64,000 nucleotides of DNA. It comes from Microvirga calopogonii. Lineage in GTDB: Bacteria; Pseudomonadota; Alphaproteobacteria; Rhizobiales; Beijerinckiaceae. Positions 50,586-58,445 of this stretch are shown in pieces. Location of the stretch: the NCBI RefSeq assembly GCF_003347665.1, contig NZ_QDGA01000004.1, positions 62,001-126,000 of the forward strand. The letters run 5' to 3'. Each line of letters opens with the position of its first letter. Within the stretch, counting starts at the first letter, position 1. The notes beneath the pieces were generated by a model. It was given only the letters and a program-made list of their open reading frames with translations, was not told where the DNA came from and did not search any database. The translations under genes and the position numbers were made by a program.

Positions 50586-51433
50586 CCGAGGCCGAATTCG
50601 AAGCCCTGCGCGTGTTCCTCAAGGCCCGCTCGGGCCTGGCGCTTTCGCAGGACAAGCGCTACCTCGTCGAGAGCCGCCTCTCCTCCGTCTGCACGCGGTA
50701 CAAGTTCGAGAGCCTTTCGCACCTCATCCGCGAGATCAGGACAGGCCGCGCGATGGCGCTCGAAAAGGCCACCATCGAGGCGATGACGACGAACGAGACC
50801 TTCTTCTTCCGGGACAAGACGCCCTTCGATCTCTTCCAGGACGTCCTGCTGCCCAAATACCTGAAGGAGCGGGCAGCAAGCCGCAGGCTTCGCATCTGGT
50901 GCGCGGCGGCGTCCAGCGGCCAGGAGCCGTATTCGCTTGCGATGATCCTGAAGGAGGCGTCCGCCCGGATGCCCGGCTGGCATATCGACATCGTCGCGTC
51001 CGATATCTCCACGGACGTGCTGGAGAAAGCGAAGGCCGGCGTCTACAACCAGTTCGAGGTACAGCGCGGGCTGCCGATCCGGCTTCTCGTGAAGTACTTC
51101 ACGCAAGTAGGGGAACAGTGGCAGATCTCGCCCGAGATCCGCGCCATGGTGGATTTCCGCTACCTCAATCTTCTCGACGATTTCAGCCGCCTGGGACCCT
51201 TCGACATCGTCTATTGCCGCAACGTGCTGATCTATTTCGATGCCGCCCTGAAGGCCGACGTGCTGCGCCGGATCGCCAACCTGATGGCGGCGGACGGCTC
51301 GCTCCTGCTCGGCGCCTCGGAGACCGTTCTCGGCGTGACCGATGCCCTGACGCTCGATCCGGCTCATCGTGGTCTCTATACGAAGACGCCGCTCGCCAGG
51401 ACACCGAAGATGGTGGCCATCGGGGCCCGTTGA
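50582..51433 (+). CDS. cheR: Chemoreceptor methyltransferase CheR
   Basis: This 283-residue protein adds methyl groups to chemoreceptor glutamates using S-adenosylmethionine. The N-terminal helical domain (about 1-75) contains MTTNETFFFRD. The catalytic domain follows (about 80-275), with RIWCAAASSGQEPYSLAM for cofactor binding, here seen as WCAAASSGQEPYS, then ASDIST and DIVYCRNVLIYF. No TPR extension is present. It ends the long flhA unit, just before a strong terminator. Confidence 0.96.
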   Translation: MTEAEFEALRVFLKARSGLALSQDKRYLVESRLSSVCTRYKFESLSHLIREIRTGRAMALEKATIEAMTTNETFFFRDKTPFDLFQDVLLPKYLKERAASRRLRIWCAAASSGQEPYSLAMILKEASARMPGWHIDIVASDISTDVLEKAKAGVYNQFEVQRGLPIRLLVKYFTQVGEQWQISPEIRAMVDFRYLNLLDDFSRLGPFDIVYCRNVLIYFDAALKADVLRRIANLMAADGSLLLGASETVLGVTDALTLDPAHRGLYTKTPLARTPKMVAIGAR

Positions 51434-51461
51434 GCTGCTGGCGGCTGATCCTGCCGTCTCT

Positions 51462-51497
51462 GAAAACGCCCAGCCCCGTGGCTGGGCGTTTTCTTTT
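51462..51497 (+). terminator. Rho-independent terminator after cheR
   Basis: GAAAACGCCCAGCC (51462-51475) and its exact 14-base complement (51480-51493) flank a four-base loop and are followed by TTTT. It is the strongest terminator in the window and separates the chemotaxis genes from the flagellin promoter. Confidence 0.85.
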
Positions 51498-51569
51498 ATC
51501 GGGTGCGGGCGAATATGGTTAACAAATTGTAAACACGACGTTTTTTGCGATTGGCGATGTTTTTTGTGC

Positions 51570-51598
51570 TTGACGCAACGGACGGGTGCCCGTAAAGA
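51570..51598 (+). promoter_or_regulatory. Sigma-70-type promoter for the flagellin gene
   Basis: TTGACG (51570-51575) and TAAAGA (51593-51598) are separated by exactly 17 bases. The -35 matches five of six consensus bases. Transcription would start near 51606, about 220 bases before the flagellin ATG. A TTAA-N7-TAAAC, loosely CtrA-like, lies at 51519-51534. No flagellar 14-mer box is present. Inferred from sequence only. Confidence 0.5.
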
Positions 51599-51609
51599 AT
51601 GAGGCACAA

Positions 51610-51642
51610 GCACCGCAGACGAAGCGCTTTCGCTTCGGGTGC
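51610..51642 (+). promoter_or_regulatory. Structured 5' leader hairpin of flagellin mRNA
   Basis: GCACC pairs with GGTGC and, after a five-base bulge, CGAAGCG pairs with CGCTTCG around a CTTT loop. A second small dyad, GCCTTC-GATT-GAAGGC, lies at 51662-51677. If the promoter at 51570 is used, these fold at the 5' end of a leader of about 220 bases. FlbT binds such leaders in Caulobacter, so this is the candidate target. Confidence 0.5.
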
Positions 51643-51828
51643 CAAGAAAGCACTATGGTACGCCTTCGATTGAAGGCCAGGCATGATGCCGATCCATTTT
51701 GCCGGTAAAGCCCGGATGTCATGTGAGCAGCGGATCGAGATTTCCCTCGAGGCATGAGGCCACTCCGCTGGGTCGGTTAAACTCCGACATTCCCTGAAAA
51801 AATCTCACATCATTCAAGGAAGAAGCAC

Positions 51829-52689
51829 ATGTCTTCGATTCTCACGAACTCCAGCGCACTCACCGCTCTCCAGAACCTGAACAACACCCAGCGCAACCTG
51901 AGCAAGACCCAGAACGAGATCTCGACCGGCCTGAAGGTCGCGACCGCGGCCGACAACTCCACCAACTGGTCCGTCTCGACCAAGATGAAGGCCGAGAACA
52001 GCGTCGTCGGCACCATCAAGGACAAGCTGAAGGAAAACTCCGCTCTCGTGAAGACGGCCACGGCTGCTCTTCAGCAGGTTACTGAGACGCTGACCTCTAT
52101 GAAGGAGCAAGCCACTCAAGCCGCAGATGTCGACGGGACCAGCGGGTATACCGAGGTTAACAAAGCTCTCGCGGGCCTTGGGAAGACTCTGTCTGGCCTT
52201 ATCAACGGCGCAAATTTCAATGGAGTGAACCTCCTCAACAATGCCACTGCACCAATCAATATCGTCACGGGCTATACGGCCGCTGTGACAAACACTGCCA
52301 CTCCGGCTGTTACTACTGCGGGCTCCTTCTCAACGGTTGCGATTACACCGAAGAACCTGGTTACAGACTTGGCCAGCTCGATTACTCCTGCCACTGTCAA
52401 CTCGAAGGCCACCGCGGAGACCCTGTCGAGCGAACTGGATCTCGCCCTTGATATCGTCCGGACTTTCGGAGCCGATCTGGGCGCGGTGCAGAACCAGATC
52501 GACGCTCAGTCGAAGTTTCTTGACGCCCTGTCCAACTCGTTGACCAATGGTATCAGCTCCATGGTCGATGCCGACATGAACGAGGCTTCCACCCGCCTGC
52601 AGGCTCTGCAGACGCAGCAGCAGCTCGGCGTTCAGTCGCTCTCGATTGCGAACCAGAACAGCCAGATGATCCTGAAGCTCTTCCAGTAA
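51829..52689 (+). CDS. fliC: Flagellin
   Basis: This 286-residue protein is the filament subunit. The conserved N-terminal region (1-130: NSSALTALQNLNNTQRNLSKTQNEISTGLKV, identified from its TQNEISTGLKV core) and the C-terminal region (205-286: ADMNEASTRLQALQTQQQLGVQSLSIAN, core LQALQTQQQLGVQSLSI) are clear. The central 60-70 residues are Ala/Thr/Val-rich and variable. The short length is usual for rhizobial flagellins. The ATG follows AAGGAAGAAG. The N- and C-terminal codons nearly all end in C or G, while the middle uses many codons ending in T or A. Only one flagellin gene is seen here; others may lie elsewhere. Confidence 0.96.
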   Translation: MSSILTNSSALTALQNLNNTQRNLSKTQNEISTGLKVATAADNSTNWSVSTKMKAENSVVGTIKDKLKENSALVKTATAALQQVTETLTSMKEQATQAADVDGTSGYTEVNKALAGLGKTLSGLINGANFNGVNLLNNATAPINIVTGYTAAVTNTATPAVTTAGSFSTVAITPKNLVTDLASSITPATVNSKATAETLSSELDLALDIVRTFGADLGAVQNQIDAQSKFLDALSNSLTNGISSMVDADMNEASTRLQALQTQQQLGVQSLSIANQNSQMILKLFQ

Positions 52690-52714
52690 GAGCCTCCTGA
52701 TCGCTGACAACGAG

Positions 52715-52747
52715 GCCCCGTCTTGCGAAAGGCGGGGCTTTCTTTTT
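52715..52747 (+). terminator. Rho-independent terminator after flagellin
   Basis: GCCCCGTCTT (52715-52724) pairs with AAGGCGGGGC (52729-52738), with one wobble, around a GCGA tetraloop, and is followed by TTTCTTTTT. A textbook intrinsic terminator isolating the flagellin transcript. Confidence 0.85.
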
Positions 52748-52771
52748 GGATTGCTCGCGGAACGCTGAGCC

Positions 52772-53329
52772 ATGTTCACGACATTTCATCGCGCGACCGC
52801 GTTCGCGTTCGCCTGCGCCATCGGGGCGGCCGCTCCCGATCTTTCCGCCACCGCCGCGACTAGCGCTCTGCGGGCCTGGAACTATGCCCTCCAAAGCGAC
52901 CAGAGCGGCCTCCCGAACCGAGCCCTGGCGCAGATCCGCGGCGAGGGGGGGAGCTCCCTCTGGTTCTCCTGCACGAAGGTTTCGGGGGAGGACGAGCCGC
53001 CACAAGTGGCCGTTGCCGCCACCGTGATGCAGAAAGCCTATCTCGGACCTAGCGACTATCGGGGGCGGAGCACGGTCTATTGGCTCGACGACCGTCCGCC
53101 GGAGGTGGCGCACTGGATCTATCGCGACCGCTACGGTCAATTGCGTGGAGAAAACGAAGTCATGGACTTCGTCGCAAGCCTCGCGACAGCACAGACGCTT
53201 ATCGTGGAACTTGCGAATTTCCGGCTCGAGCCGCAAAGCGTGAAGTTCGCTCTCGATCCCGTCGAGACGCATGCGGTGGTCGAACGATTCTCGAAGGATT
53301 GCCGGTCCATCGCGACGGCGAAGAACTAG
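52772..53329 (+). CDS. Exported hypothetical protein downstream of flagellin
   Basis: This 185-residue protein has a signal-like N terminus (about 1-28, with a hydrophobic AFAFACAIGAAA). The mature part begins with a helix and then shows SSLWFSCTKVSGEDE, YWLDDRPPEVAHWIYRDRYG and a C-terminal FALDPVETHAVVERFSKDC. The two cysteines may pair. The strand-helix ending with a last cysteine recalls periplasmic proteins that measure small ligands, but no family can be named with confidence. It lies alone between the flagellin terminator and the DUF1217 gene. Confidence 0.6.
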   Translation: MFTTFHRATAFAFACAIGAAAPDLSATAATSALRAWNYALQSDQSGLPNRALAQIRGEGGSSLWFSCTKVSGEDEPPQVAVAATVMQKAYLGPSDYRGRSTVYWLDDRPPEVAHWIYRDRYGQLRGENEVMDFVASLATAQTLIVELANFRLEPQSVKFALDPVETHAVVERFSKDCRSIATAKN

Positions 53330-53390
53330 CAAGACCTGATCGGCCGCGCGTCCCCGACCGGATGACGAGCGCCGACCATAGGAGTGAGCC

Positions 53391-54176
53391 ATGATCAGCA
53401 CGATGACCCGTTACCAGATGTTGCAGACCAACACGGCGCTGACCAAGACGCTCACCCAGAACGACGCGATGGTCAAGCGCGACACCGAATACTACCAGGC
53501 GAACATCTCGAAGGTGAAGACCATCGACGATTTCATGAAGGACTACCGCCTCTACAGCTATGCCATGAAGGCCTACGGCCTCGAGGACATGATCTACGCC
53601 AAGGCCTTCATGAAGAAGGTGCTCACCGAAGGTGTCACGGATACCAAGAGCATGGCGAACAAGATGACGGACAAGCGGTACATGGAATTCGCCAAGGCGT
53701 TCGACTTCGTCGCGAAGGGCGACAAGGCCACATCCCAGGCGAGTGCGACCACGGAAGCCGTCAGCAAGTATTACCAGCAGACGCTGGAGAAGAAGGAAGG
53801 CGAGCAGAACGAGGGCGTGCGGCTCGCGCTCTATTTCAAGCGCAAGGCGTCGAGCGTGACCACCACGATGGGGCTACTGGCCGACAAGGCGCTCCTGAAA
53901 TTCGTGCAGACCACGTTCAACATTCCGACCGGCGCGTCCAAGGCGGATCTCGACCTGCAGGTCCGTAACCTGGAGAAGCACATCAACATCAAGGATCTTC
54001 AGGATCCCAAGAAGGTCGACAAGCTGATCCAGCGGTTCTCCGCCATGTATGACATGAACAACGTGAGCGCTGCCACGGCAGCCCCGGTCCTGACCCTGTT
54101 CTCGGAGCCTGCCGAAGCAGGCGTGAGCGTCGACCTGATGATGAGCATCAGCAAGCTCAGGCTCGGAGGCTTCTAA
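53391..54176 (+). CDS. DUF1217 domain flagellar-associated protein
   Basis: This 261-residue helical protein matches DUF1217, a family found almost only in flagellated alphaproteobacteria and often encoded in flagellar clusters. Recognisable parts are the opening MTRYQMLQTNTALTKTL, DTEYYQANISKVKTIDDFM, KAYGLEDMIYAKAFMKKVL and the near-terminal LIQRFSAMYDM. In Sinorhizobium a DUF1217 gene sits between motA and flgF; here it lies beside flagellin. Function is not established. A good ribosome site, GGAG, precedes the ATG. The gene abuts a convergent lipoprotein gene with no gap. Confidence 0.8.
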   Translation: MISTMTRYQMLQTNTALTKTLTQNDAMVKRDTEYYQANISKVKTIDDFMKDYRLYSYAMKAYGLEDMIYAKAFMKKVLTEGVTDTKSMANKMTDKRYMEFAKAFDFVAKGDKATSQASATTEAVSKYYQQTLEKKEGEQNEGVRLALYFKRKASSVTTTMGLLADKALLKFVQTTFNIPTGASKADLDLQVRNLEKHINIKDLQDPKKVDKLIQRFSAMYDMNNVSAATAAPVLTLFSEPAEAGVSVDLMMSISKLRLGGF

Positions 54177-54557
54177 TCAGCCTTTCGCCGAGATCACGTC
54201 CTCGACGATCCTCTCATTGAGCGGCATCGCGTCGTACGGCGCGTTCACCACGAACACGCCGCTGCAGATGGTGGTGACCTTGCGCACCGGCGCGTGATGC
54301 TTGTCGGCGCCGATCAGGTAATTCACCGTGTAATAGGGCTCGCCGCCGATGAAGGCGGTCTGTTTGCTCTCGAAGATGTAGCCGACCTGGCTCGGGCTGA
54401 TCCGATAGACCGTTCGAGGCGGCCCCCAGGCGGCAATGCGCGCCGAGATGGGCTTGCCGATATAGTCCGAGCACGACAGGGCGAGGGGCTCCTGGACCGC
54501 CGGCACGCAGCCGCCGACGCCAAGGGCAGCTGCAAGTGTCGCAAATAGCGTTCTCAA
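54177..54557 (-). CDS. Small lipoprotein of unknown function
   Basis: This 126-residue protein begins at a TTG preceded by GGGGGA and shows a lipoprotein signal (RTLFATLAAALGVGGC, lipobox GVGGC). The mature part has CSDYIGKPISARIAAWGPPRTVYRISPSQVGYIFESK, of which the AWGPP plus following strands resemble small outer-membrane anchored proteins that begin with a Trp-Gly-Pro turn. A longer ATG-started frame to 54713 would bury the signal sequence and is rejected. Its 3' end touches the DUF1217 gene. The function is unknown. Confidence 0.65.
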   Translation of the reverse strand: MRTLFATLAAALGVGGCVPAVQEPLALSCSDYIGKPISARIAAWGPPRTVYRISPSQVGYIFESKQTAFIGGEPYYTVNYLIGADKHHAPVRKVTTICSGVFVVNAPYDAMPLNERIVEDVISAKG

Positions 54558-55199
54558 GACAATCCCCCGATCCGATGCTCCAATATGCACTATACCGGCG
54601 ATCGGGAGCGGATGAAGTTTTTCCTGCGAGTGTAGTGAATCACCACATGCACGTGGTGAGGTCGCGTCAGGTTCGGGCAAGATTCCGGCATCATATTGAA
54701 GGAGTGCCTCCATGTGATGAGGAGAGATCCATGGCAGTCGTTCTGGTGCCGGTCGTCGCAGCGTCCCTGGTCGGGCTGATTGGAACGCCCGTCATCCGTC
54801 TCATGATGTCATCTGCGAGAACGAGGCATTGGGCCAGAAGTCGCAGCATGGCGCAGGGCCGGCACTGAAGCAAACCGAGCCGCTCTGCGCATCAGCGGCG
54901 AATGGAGCGGGCATCCCCGGCGGGGAACTTGCGGAAGAGTCTTCGCCACATTCGTCCAGAGAGCCATTACACCGTATTCGGATGCGAACACTGCACTGAA
55001 ATAAACGTCATTGTATTGGCGCGCTTCGATGCTGATCTTTCCTCTTCATTTGAAGAGGTCGCGGGCGGCGATTGCTTGTTCTGTTGCTGGAAGTCAACAG
55101 TGCCGGATCGTTCGTGATCTTGCGGCACTTTCGCGCTTGCGCCGCGCACCCGCTGCTGACAGCTTTATTGAAAATAATAAAACTGAACAGGTGCGGGGC
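54558..55199. other. Intergenic region with one possible small gene
   Basis: Apart from the 45-codon frame at 54731-54868 I see no supported gene here. The frames after 54900 show no ribosome site or coding bias. The stretch 54980-55190 is more AT-rich and presumably includes the promoter of the BTLCP peptidase gene. No flagellar 14-mer box is present. Confidence 0.4.
54731..54868 (+). CDS. Putative small membrane protein (45 aa)
   Basis: A short frame of 45 codons starts at an ATG with AGGAGAG six bases upstream, the best ribosome site in this gap. The peptide has one hydrophobic helix (about 2-20, VVLVPVVAASLVGLIG) followed by a basic tail with several arginines. That profile fits a small inner-membrane protein, but no homologue is recalled and such frames can arise by chance. 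Confidence 0.35.
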   Translation: MAVVLVPVVAASLVGLIGTPVIRLMMSSARTRHWARSRSMAQGRH

Positions 55200-55874
55200 A
55201 TGTGCGGGATTACTTTCAGACCTTCAGGACGGCGCAGTAAACGCCTTCATCGTCTCTTCGCTTCGGCAGGTCTCGCGGCCCTTGTTCTGTCCGCAACGCC
55301 CGGAGCCGGATCGGCGCTCGAATTTCCTCAATTCGCCGTGCGGGCGCCCGGCGATACGCTTTTTGCCGTCGGAGCCGCCGGGCCCACGCCGGCCTGGATC
55401 GAGTTCTGCACGCAGCTGCCGAAGGAATGCGCGCACAATCCATCGGAGCCCGACACGATCGTTCTCGATCAGGCGACCTGGAAGCTAATCGTCGACGTGA
55501 ACGAGCAGGTGAACAAGGAGATCGTGCCGGTCACCGACCAGGATCACTGGGGCGTCGCGGATCGCTGGGACTACCCGGATGACGGCATGGGCGACTGCGA
55601 GGACATTCAGTTGCTCAAGCGCCGCCGTCTCACGCAGGCCGGCCTGCCGCAGCGGGCCCTTCGCATGACGGTGGTGATCGACGAACTGGGCGCGGGCCAC
55701 GCGGTTCTCATGGCGAGGACGGATCGCGGCGACTACATCCTCGACAACAAGCGCAACGCCGTTCTGCCCTGGCAGCAGACAGGCTATCGCTATGTGAAGC
55801 GGGAAGGGTCGGACAGCGTGGATTGGGTCTGGCTCGGAAACCAGGCTGCGCCGGTCGCGACCGCAACGAAGTAA
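55200..55874 (+). CDS. Transglutaminase-like cysteine peptidase (BTLCP family)
   Basis: This 224-residue exported protein has a signal peptide (about 15-42, ending GAGSALEF). It matches the bacterial transglutaminase-like cysteine peptidases. The catalytic cysteine lies in MGDCEDIQLLKR, the histidine in GAGHAVLMAR and the aspartate in YILDNKR. These enzymes act in the periplasm, and relatives (LapG) release surface adhesins in answer to cyclic-di-GMP. A LapD partner is not visible here, so that role is only a possibility. The start at 55200 gives the best signal peptide; a GTG three codons upstream is possible. Confidence 0.85.
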   Translation: MCGITFRPSGRRSKRLHRLFASAGLAALVLSATPGAGSALEFPQFAVRAPGDTLFAVGAAGPTPAWIEFCTQLPKECAHNPSEPDTIVLDQATWKLIVDVNEQVNKEIVPVTDQDHWGVADRWDYPDDGMGDCEDIQLLKRRRLTQAGLPQRALRMTVVIDELGAGHAVLMARTDRGDYILDNKRNAVLPWQQTGYRYVKREGSDSVDWVWLGNQAAPVATATK

Positions 55875-55910
55875 GCGGCGCGCCTCTCAGACAACGCCGC
55901 TTTCGGTTTT
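55873..55910 (+). terminator. Terminator after the BTLCP peptidase gene
   Basis: AAGCGGCG (55873-55880) pairs with CGCCGCTT (55895-55902) and the run GGTTTTTCTC follows. The stem begins inside the stop codon. It separates this gene from the convergent membrane-protein gene. Confidence 0.7.
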
Positions 55911-55953
55911 TCTCAGAATGTCAGGTTAGGCGCGGCGGTGCGCTCTGCGCTCG

Positions 55954-56580
55954 TCAGCTCGACGCCCGCGCGGGAGACTGCGTGATCATCGTCTCGGTCG
56001 TCAGGACCACCCAACCGGCATCGGAACGCTCGATCGAGATCACCTGACCGATGCCGGGCAGGGTCATTCCGGGCGTGACCCACCAGATGCCGTCGGGACC
56101 TTCGATCAGGGCGGACTCGTCCGTGGCCCGATGGAGAACGTAGCGCTGGAACTGCGGGCCGCTGCTGGCGCTCTTCGACGTATCGCCCTTGCGACCTGCG
56201 CTCAGCTCGACGTCCTTCTTCGCCAGGGAGCCCGTGGTCGCGGGGTTCAGATCGATCGTGCGCGTCAGGTTCGCTGTCACGGCCTTGCCGATCGTCGTGT
56301 CGGCCACGGCGCTCGTGAGATAGCTGTAGCTTTCACTGAAATGCAGGGCATAGACCGGCAGGCCGATGGCCGAAAGGGTGAGAGCCAGGCCGAGGCACAT
56401 CACGATGCGGTCGCCGACCGCCTCTCGCGCGCGGATGGATTCCTCGATCCGCTGCACCTTGCGCTCCCGCCGCTCGGCCGTGGAGACGTGTTCCCTGGCG
56501 CTTCCAGCCCTGGCTACCTGCTCCAAAACCTTGTCGAACCGAACGCCCATGGAAACCGCCACGTTAAGAACCGCGTGCAA
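55954..56580 (-). CDS. Single-pass membrane protein of unknown function
   Basis: This 208-residue protein has a charged, coiled cytoplasmic N terminus (about 10-55, with RRERKVQRIEESIRAREAV) and one membrane helix (about 60-80). The C-terminal extracytoplasmic domain has QRYVLHRATDESALIEGPDGIWWVTPGMTLPGIGQVISIERSDAGWVV; the short core GIWWVTPGMTLPG suggests a small beta domain. The TTG at 56580 has AGGAAAG just upstream; an ATG at 56550 is an alternative start. It is divergent from the chemoreceptor gene. I do not recognise a family. Confidence 0.65.
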   Translation of the reverse strand: MHAVLNVAVSMGVRFDKVLEQVARAGSAREHVSTAERRERKVQRIEESIRAREAVGDRIVMCLGLALTLSAIGLPVYALHFSESYSYLTSAVADTTIGKAVTANLTRTIDLNPATTGSLAKKDVELSAGRKGDTSKSASSGPQFQRYVLHRATDESALIEGPDGIWWVTPGMTLPGIGQVISIERSDAGWVVLTTETMITQSPARASS

Positions 56581-56671
56581 TCTTTCCTATGGTCGTATGC
56601 TTAAGAATTCGTCACCCGAAGCGGCGAAACTTGGCCGTATACCTCCAAAGAGTGAGTGCAGGTTTCGAACA

Positions 56672-56685
56672 AGCCTCGCGCAAGC
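56672..56685 (+). promoter_or_regulatory. Flagellar 14-mer box upstream of the chemoreceptor gene
   Basis: AGCCTCGCGCAAGC matches ASCYTCRYRCAAGS at all positions and ends 65 bases before the chemoreceptor ATG. It places this receptor in the same putative regulon as the basal-body operons, though it is separated from them by unrelated genes. Confidence 0.58.
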
Positions 56686-56750
56686 CACTGCGCGCTACCA
56701 TCACGGGTCTTTCGAAGATGTTGCAGGGGCATCGCGCGCCGGGGTTTATC

Positions 56751-58421
56751 ATGAAAATTAGGACGAAGATTTTTGCGCTTGTAGCGGCCTTGAGCCTTGT
56801 CGCGATTGTGACGGCCATCGTGGGCGTCAACACGTTGCAGACCTATCACCAGGCCGTCGATGACGTCCGCCTTGCGGCCACACGCGCCCTTTACGGCGAG
56901 CGTCTCAACCGGCTGGTGACCCATGTGGTCATGGAAGCCAGAGGCATCTATGCGTCCAAGGATACGGCCGAGGCCCGCAAGTTCGGCGACGGTCTTCTCG
57001 CCACCTTGAAGGACATGGATGCGCTGCTGAAGGAATGGGAGCCGATCGTCCCGGCCGACAGCAAAGTCCTGTTCGATGCGGTCACGAGGGATGCGGCGGA
57101 GTTCGGCAAGTTCCGCTCCGAGACGGTCCGCCTGGGGAGCGAGGTCTCGCCCGCCGCCGCCAATGCGCAGGGCAATACCGAGGCGAACCGCGCCAACCGG
57201 AAAGCCTTCCAGGTCAGCATCGATGCCTTGACCAAGCGCGGCAGCGAGGAGATCGAGGCGGTCAACCGGCGCACGGCCGAACTCTACGACCAGCGCCTGA
57301 TGCTGCTCATCGGGATCGCGCTTGCAGGCACCGTGCTCGCGCTGCTGATCGGCTGGCTCGTCGGCCATCGGCAGATCGCCCAGCCCCTGAAGCACGTGAC
57401 CGAGGCCATCCGCAGACTCGCCTCGGGCGACTACGACCTGCCGCAGGCCAAGGCGGGCAAGGATGAGATCGGCGATATCTGGCAGGCGACGCAGGTTTTC
57501 GCCGGCGCCATGCAGGAAGCCGACAATCTGCGCCATGCGCAGGCCGAAGCCGAGAAGCAGGCGGCGGAACGGCGCCGGATCGACATGATGGCGCTCGCCC
57601 AAAGCTTTGAAGGCAGCGTCGGTGGATTGGTGCAGCATCTGTCCGTCGCCGCGCAGCAGATGGAGGCCACGGCCCGCTCGATGGCGTCGACCGCGCAGCA
57701 GACGAATCAGCAATCGAACTCGGTGGCGGCCGCCGCCGAGGAAACGTCCAGCAACGTGCAGGCCGTCGCGGCGGCGGCGGAGCAGCTCGCCGCCTCGTCC
57801 AACGAGATCGGCTCGCAGGTGTCGCAGACCTCCATCGCGGCGGCCCGCGCCGTGCAGAATGCGCGCAGGACCAACGCGCTCGTGGAGACGCTGGCGGAGG
57901 GCGCGCAGAAGATCGGCGAGGTCGTCGCCCTGATCAACACCATCGCGAGCCAGACCAATCTTCTCGCGCTCAACGCCACCATCGAGGCGGCCCGCGCGGG
58001 AGAAGCCGGCAAGGGCTTCGCCGTCGTCGCCTCCGAGGTGAAGGAGCTCGCGAACCAGACCTCGCGGGCGACCGAGGAGATCGGCGCGCATATCCACCAG
58101 ATCCAGCAATCGACCAAGGATGCGGTCGAGGCCATCCGCGACATCGGCCTCACCATCGAGGAGGTGCACCAGATCGCCACCAGCGTCGCGGCCGCCGTCG
58201 AGGAGCAGCAGGCCGCCACGCAGGAGATCGCACGCAATGTCAGCGAGGCGGCGAGGGGCACGCAGGACGTGAGCGAGAGCATCGTCCAGGTCCAGGGCGC
58301 CGCGACCCATGCGGGTTCGGCCGCGTCCCAGGTGCTGGCAGCGGCGGGAGAGCTGGCGGCCAACTCGAACGCCCTGAGCCGGGAGGTCGAAGGCTTCCTT
58401 CAGGGGGTGCGGACGGCTTGA
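56751..58421 (+). CDS. Methyl-accepting chemotaxis protein
   Basis: This 556-residue receptor starts at MKIRTKIFALVAALSLVAIV, the first membrane helix (about 8-30); longer frames upstream run through the regulatory box. A periplasmic helical domain (about 31-181) follows, then the second membrane helix (about 182-204). HAMP (about 205-258) and a long signalling domain complete it. The hairpin tip, NATIEAARAGEAGKGFAVV (near 406), is well conserved. The sensory domain looks like an all-helical four-helix bundle; its ligand cannot be told. No CheR-binding pentapeptide is present at the C terminus. Confidence 0.95.
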   Translation: MKIRTKIFALVAALSLVAIVTAIVGVNTLQTYHQAVDDVRLAATRALYGERLNRLVTHVVMEARGIYASKDTAEARKFGDGLLATLKDMDALLKEWEPIVPADSKVLFDAVTRDAAEFGKFRSETVRLGSEVSPAAANAQGNTEANRANRKAFQVSIDALTKRGSEEIEAVNRRTAELYDQRLMLLIGIALAGTVLALLIGWLVGHRQIAQPLKHVTEAIRRLASGDYDLPQAKAGKDEIGDIWQATQVFAGAMQEADNLRHAQAEAEKQAAERRRIDMMALAQSFEGSVGGLVQHLSVAAQQMEATARSMASTAQQTNQQSNSVAAAAEETSSNVQAVAAAAEQLAASSNEIGSQVSQTSIAAARAVQNARRTNALVETLAEGAQKIGEVVALINTIASQTNLLALNATIEAARAGEAGKGFAVVASEVKELANQTSRATEEIGAHIHQIQQSTKDAVEAIRDIGLTIEEVHQIATSVAAAVEEQQAATQEIARNVSEAARGTQDVSESIVQVQGAATHAGSAASQVLAAAGELAANSNALSREVEGFLQGVRTA

Positions 58422-58429
58422 GCCGTCCG
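58410..58429 (+). terminator. Hairpin spanning the chemoreceptor stop codon
   Basis: CGGACGG and CCGTCCG form a GC stem around CTTGAG, including the TGA stop. No T-run follows, so it may end or stabilise the transcript. The minus-strand receiver gene converges on it 17 bases later. Confidence 0.4.
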
Positions 58430-58445
58430 GATGCCGTCACTGACC

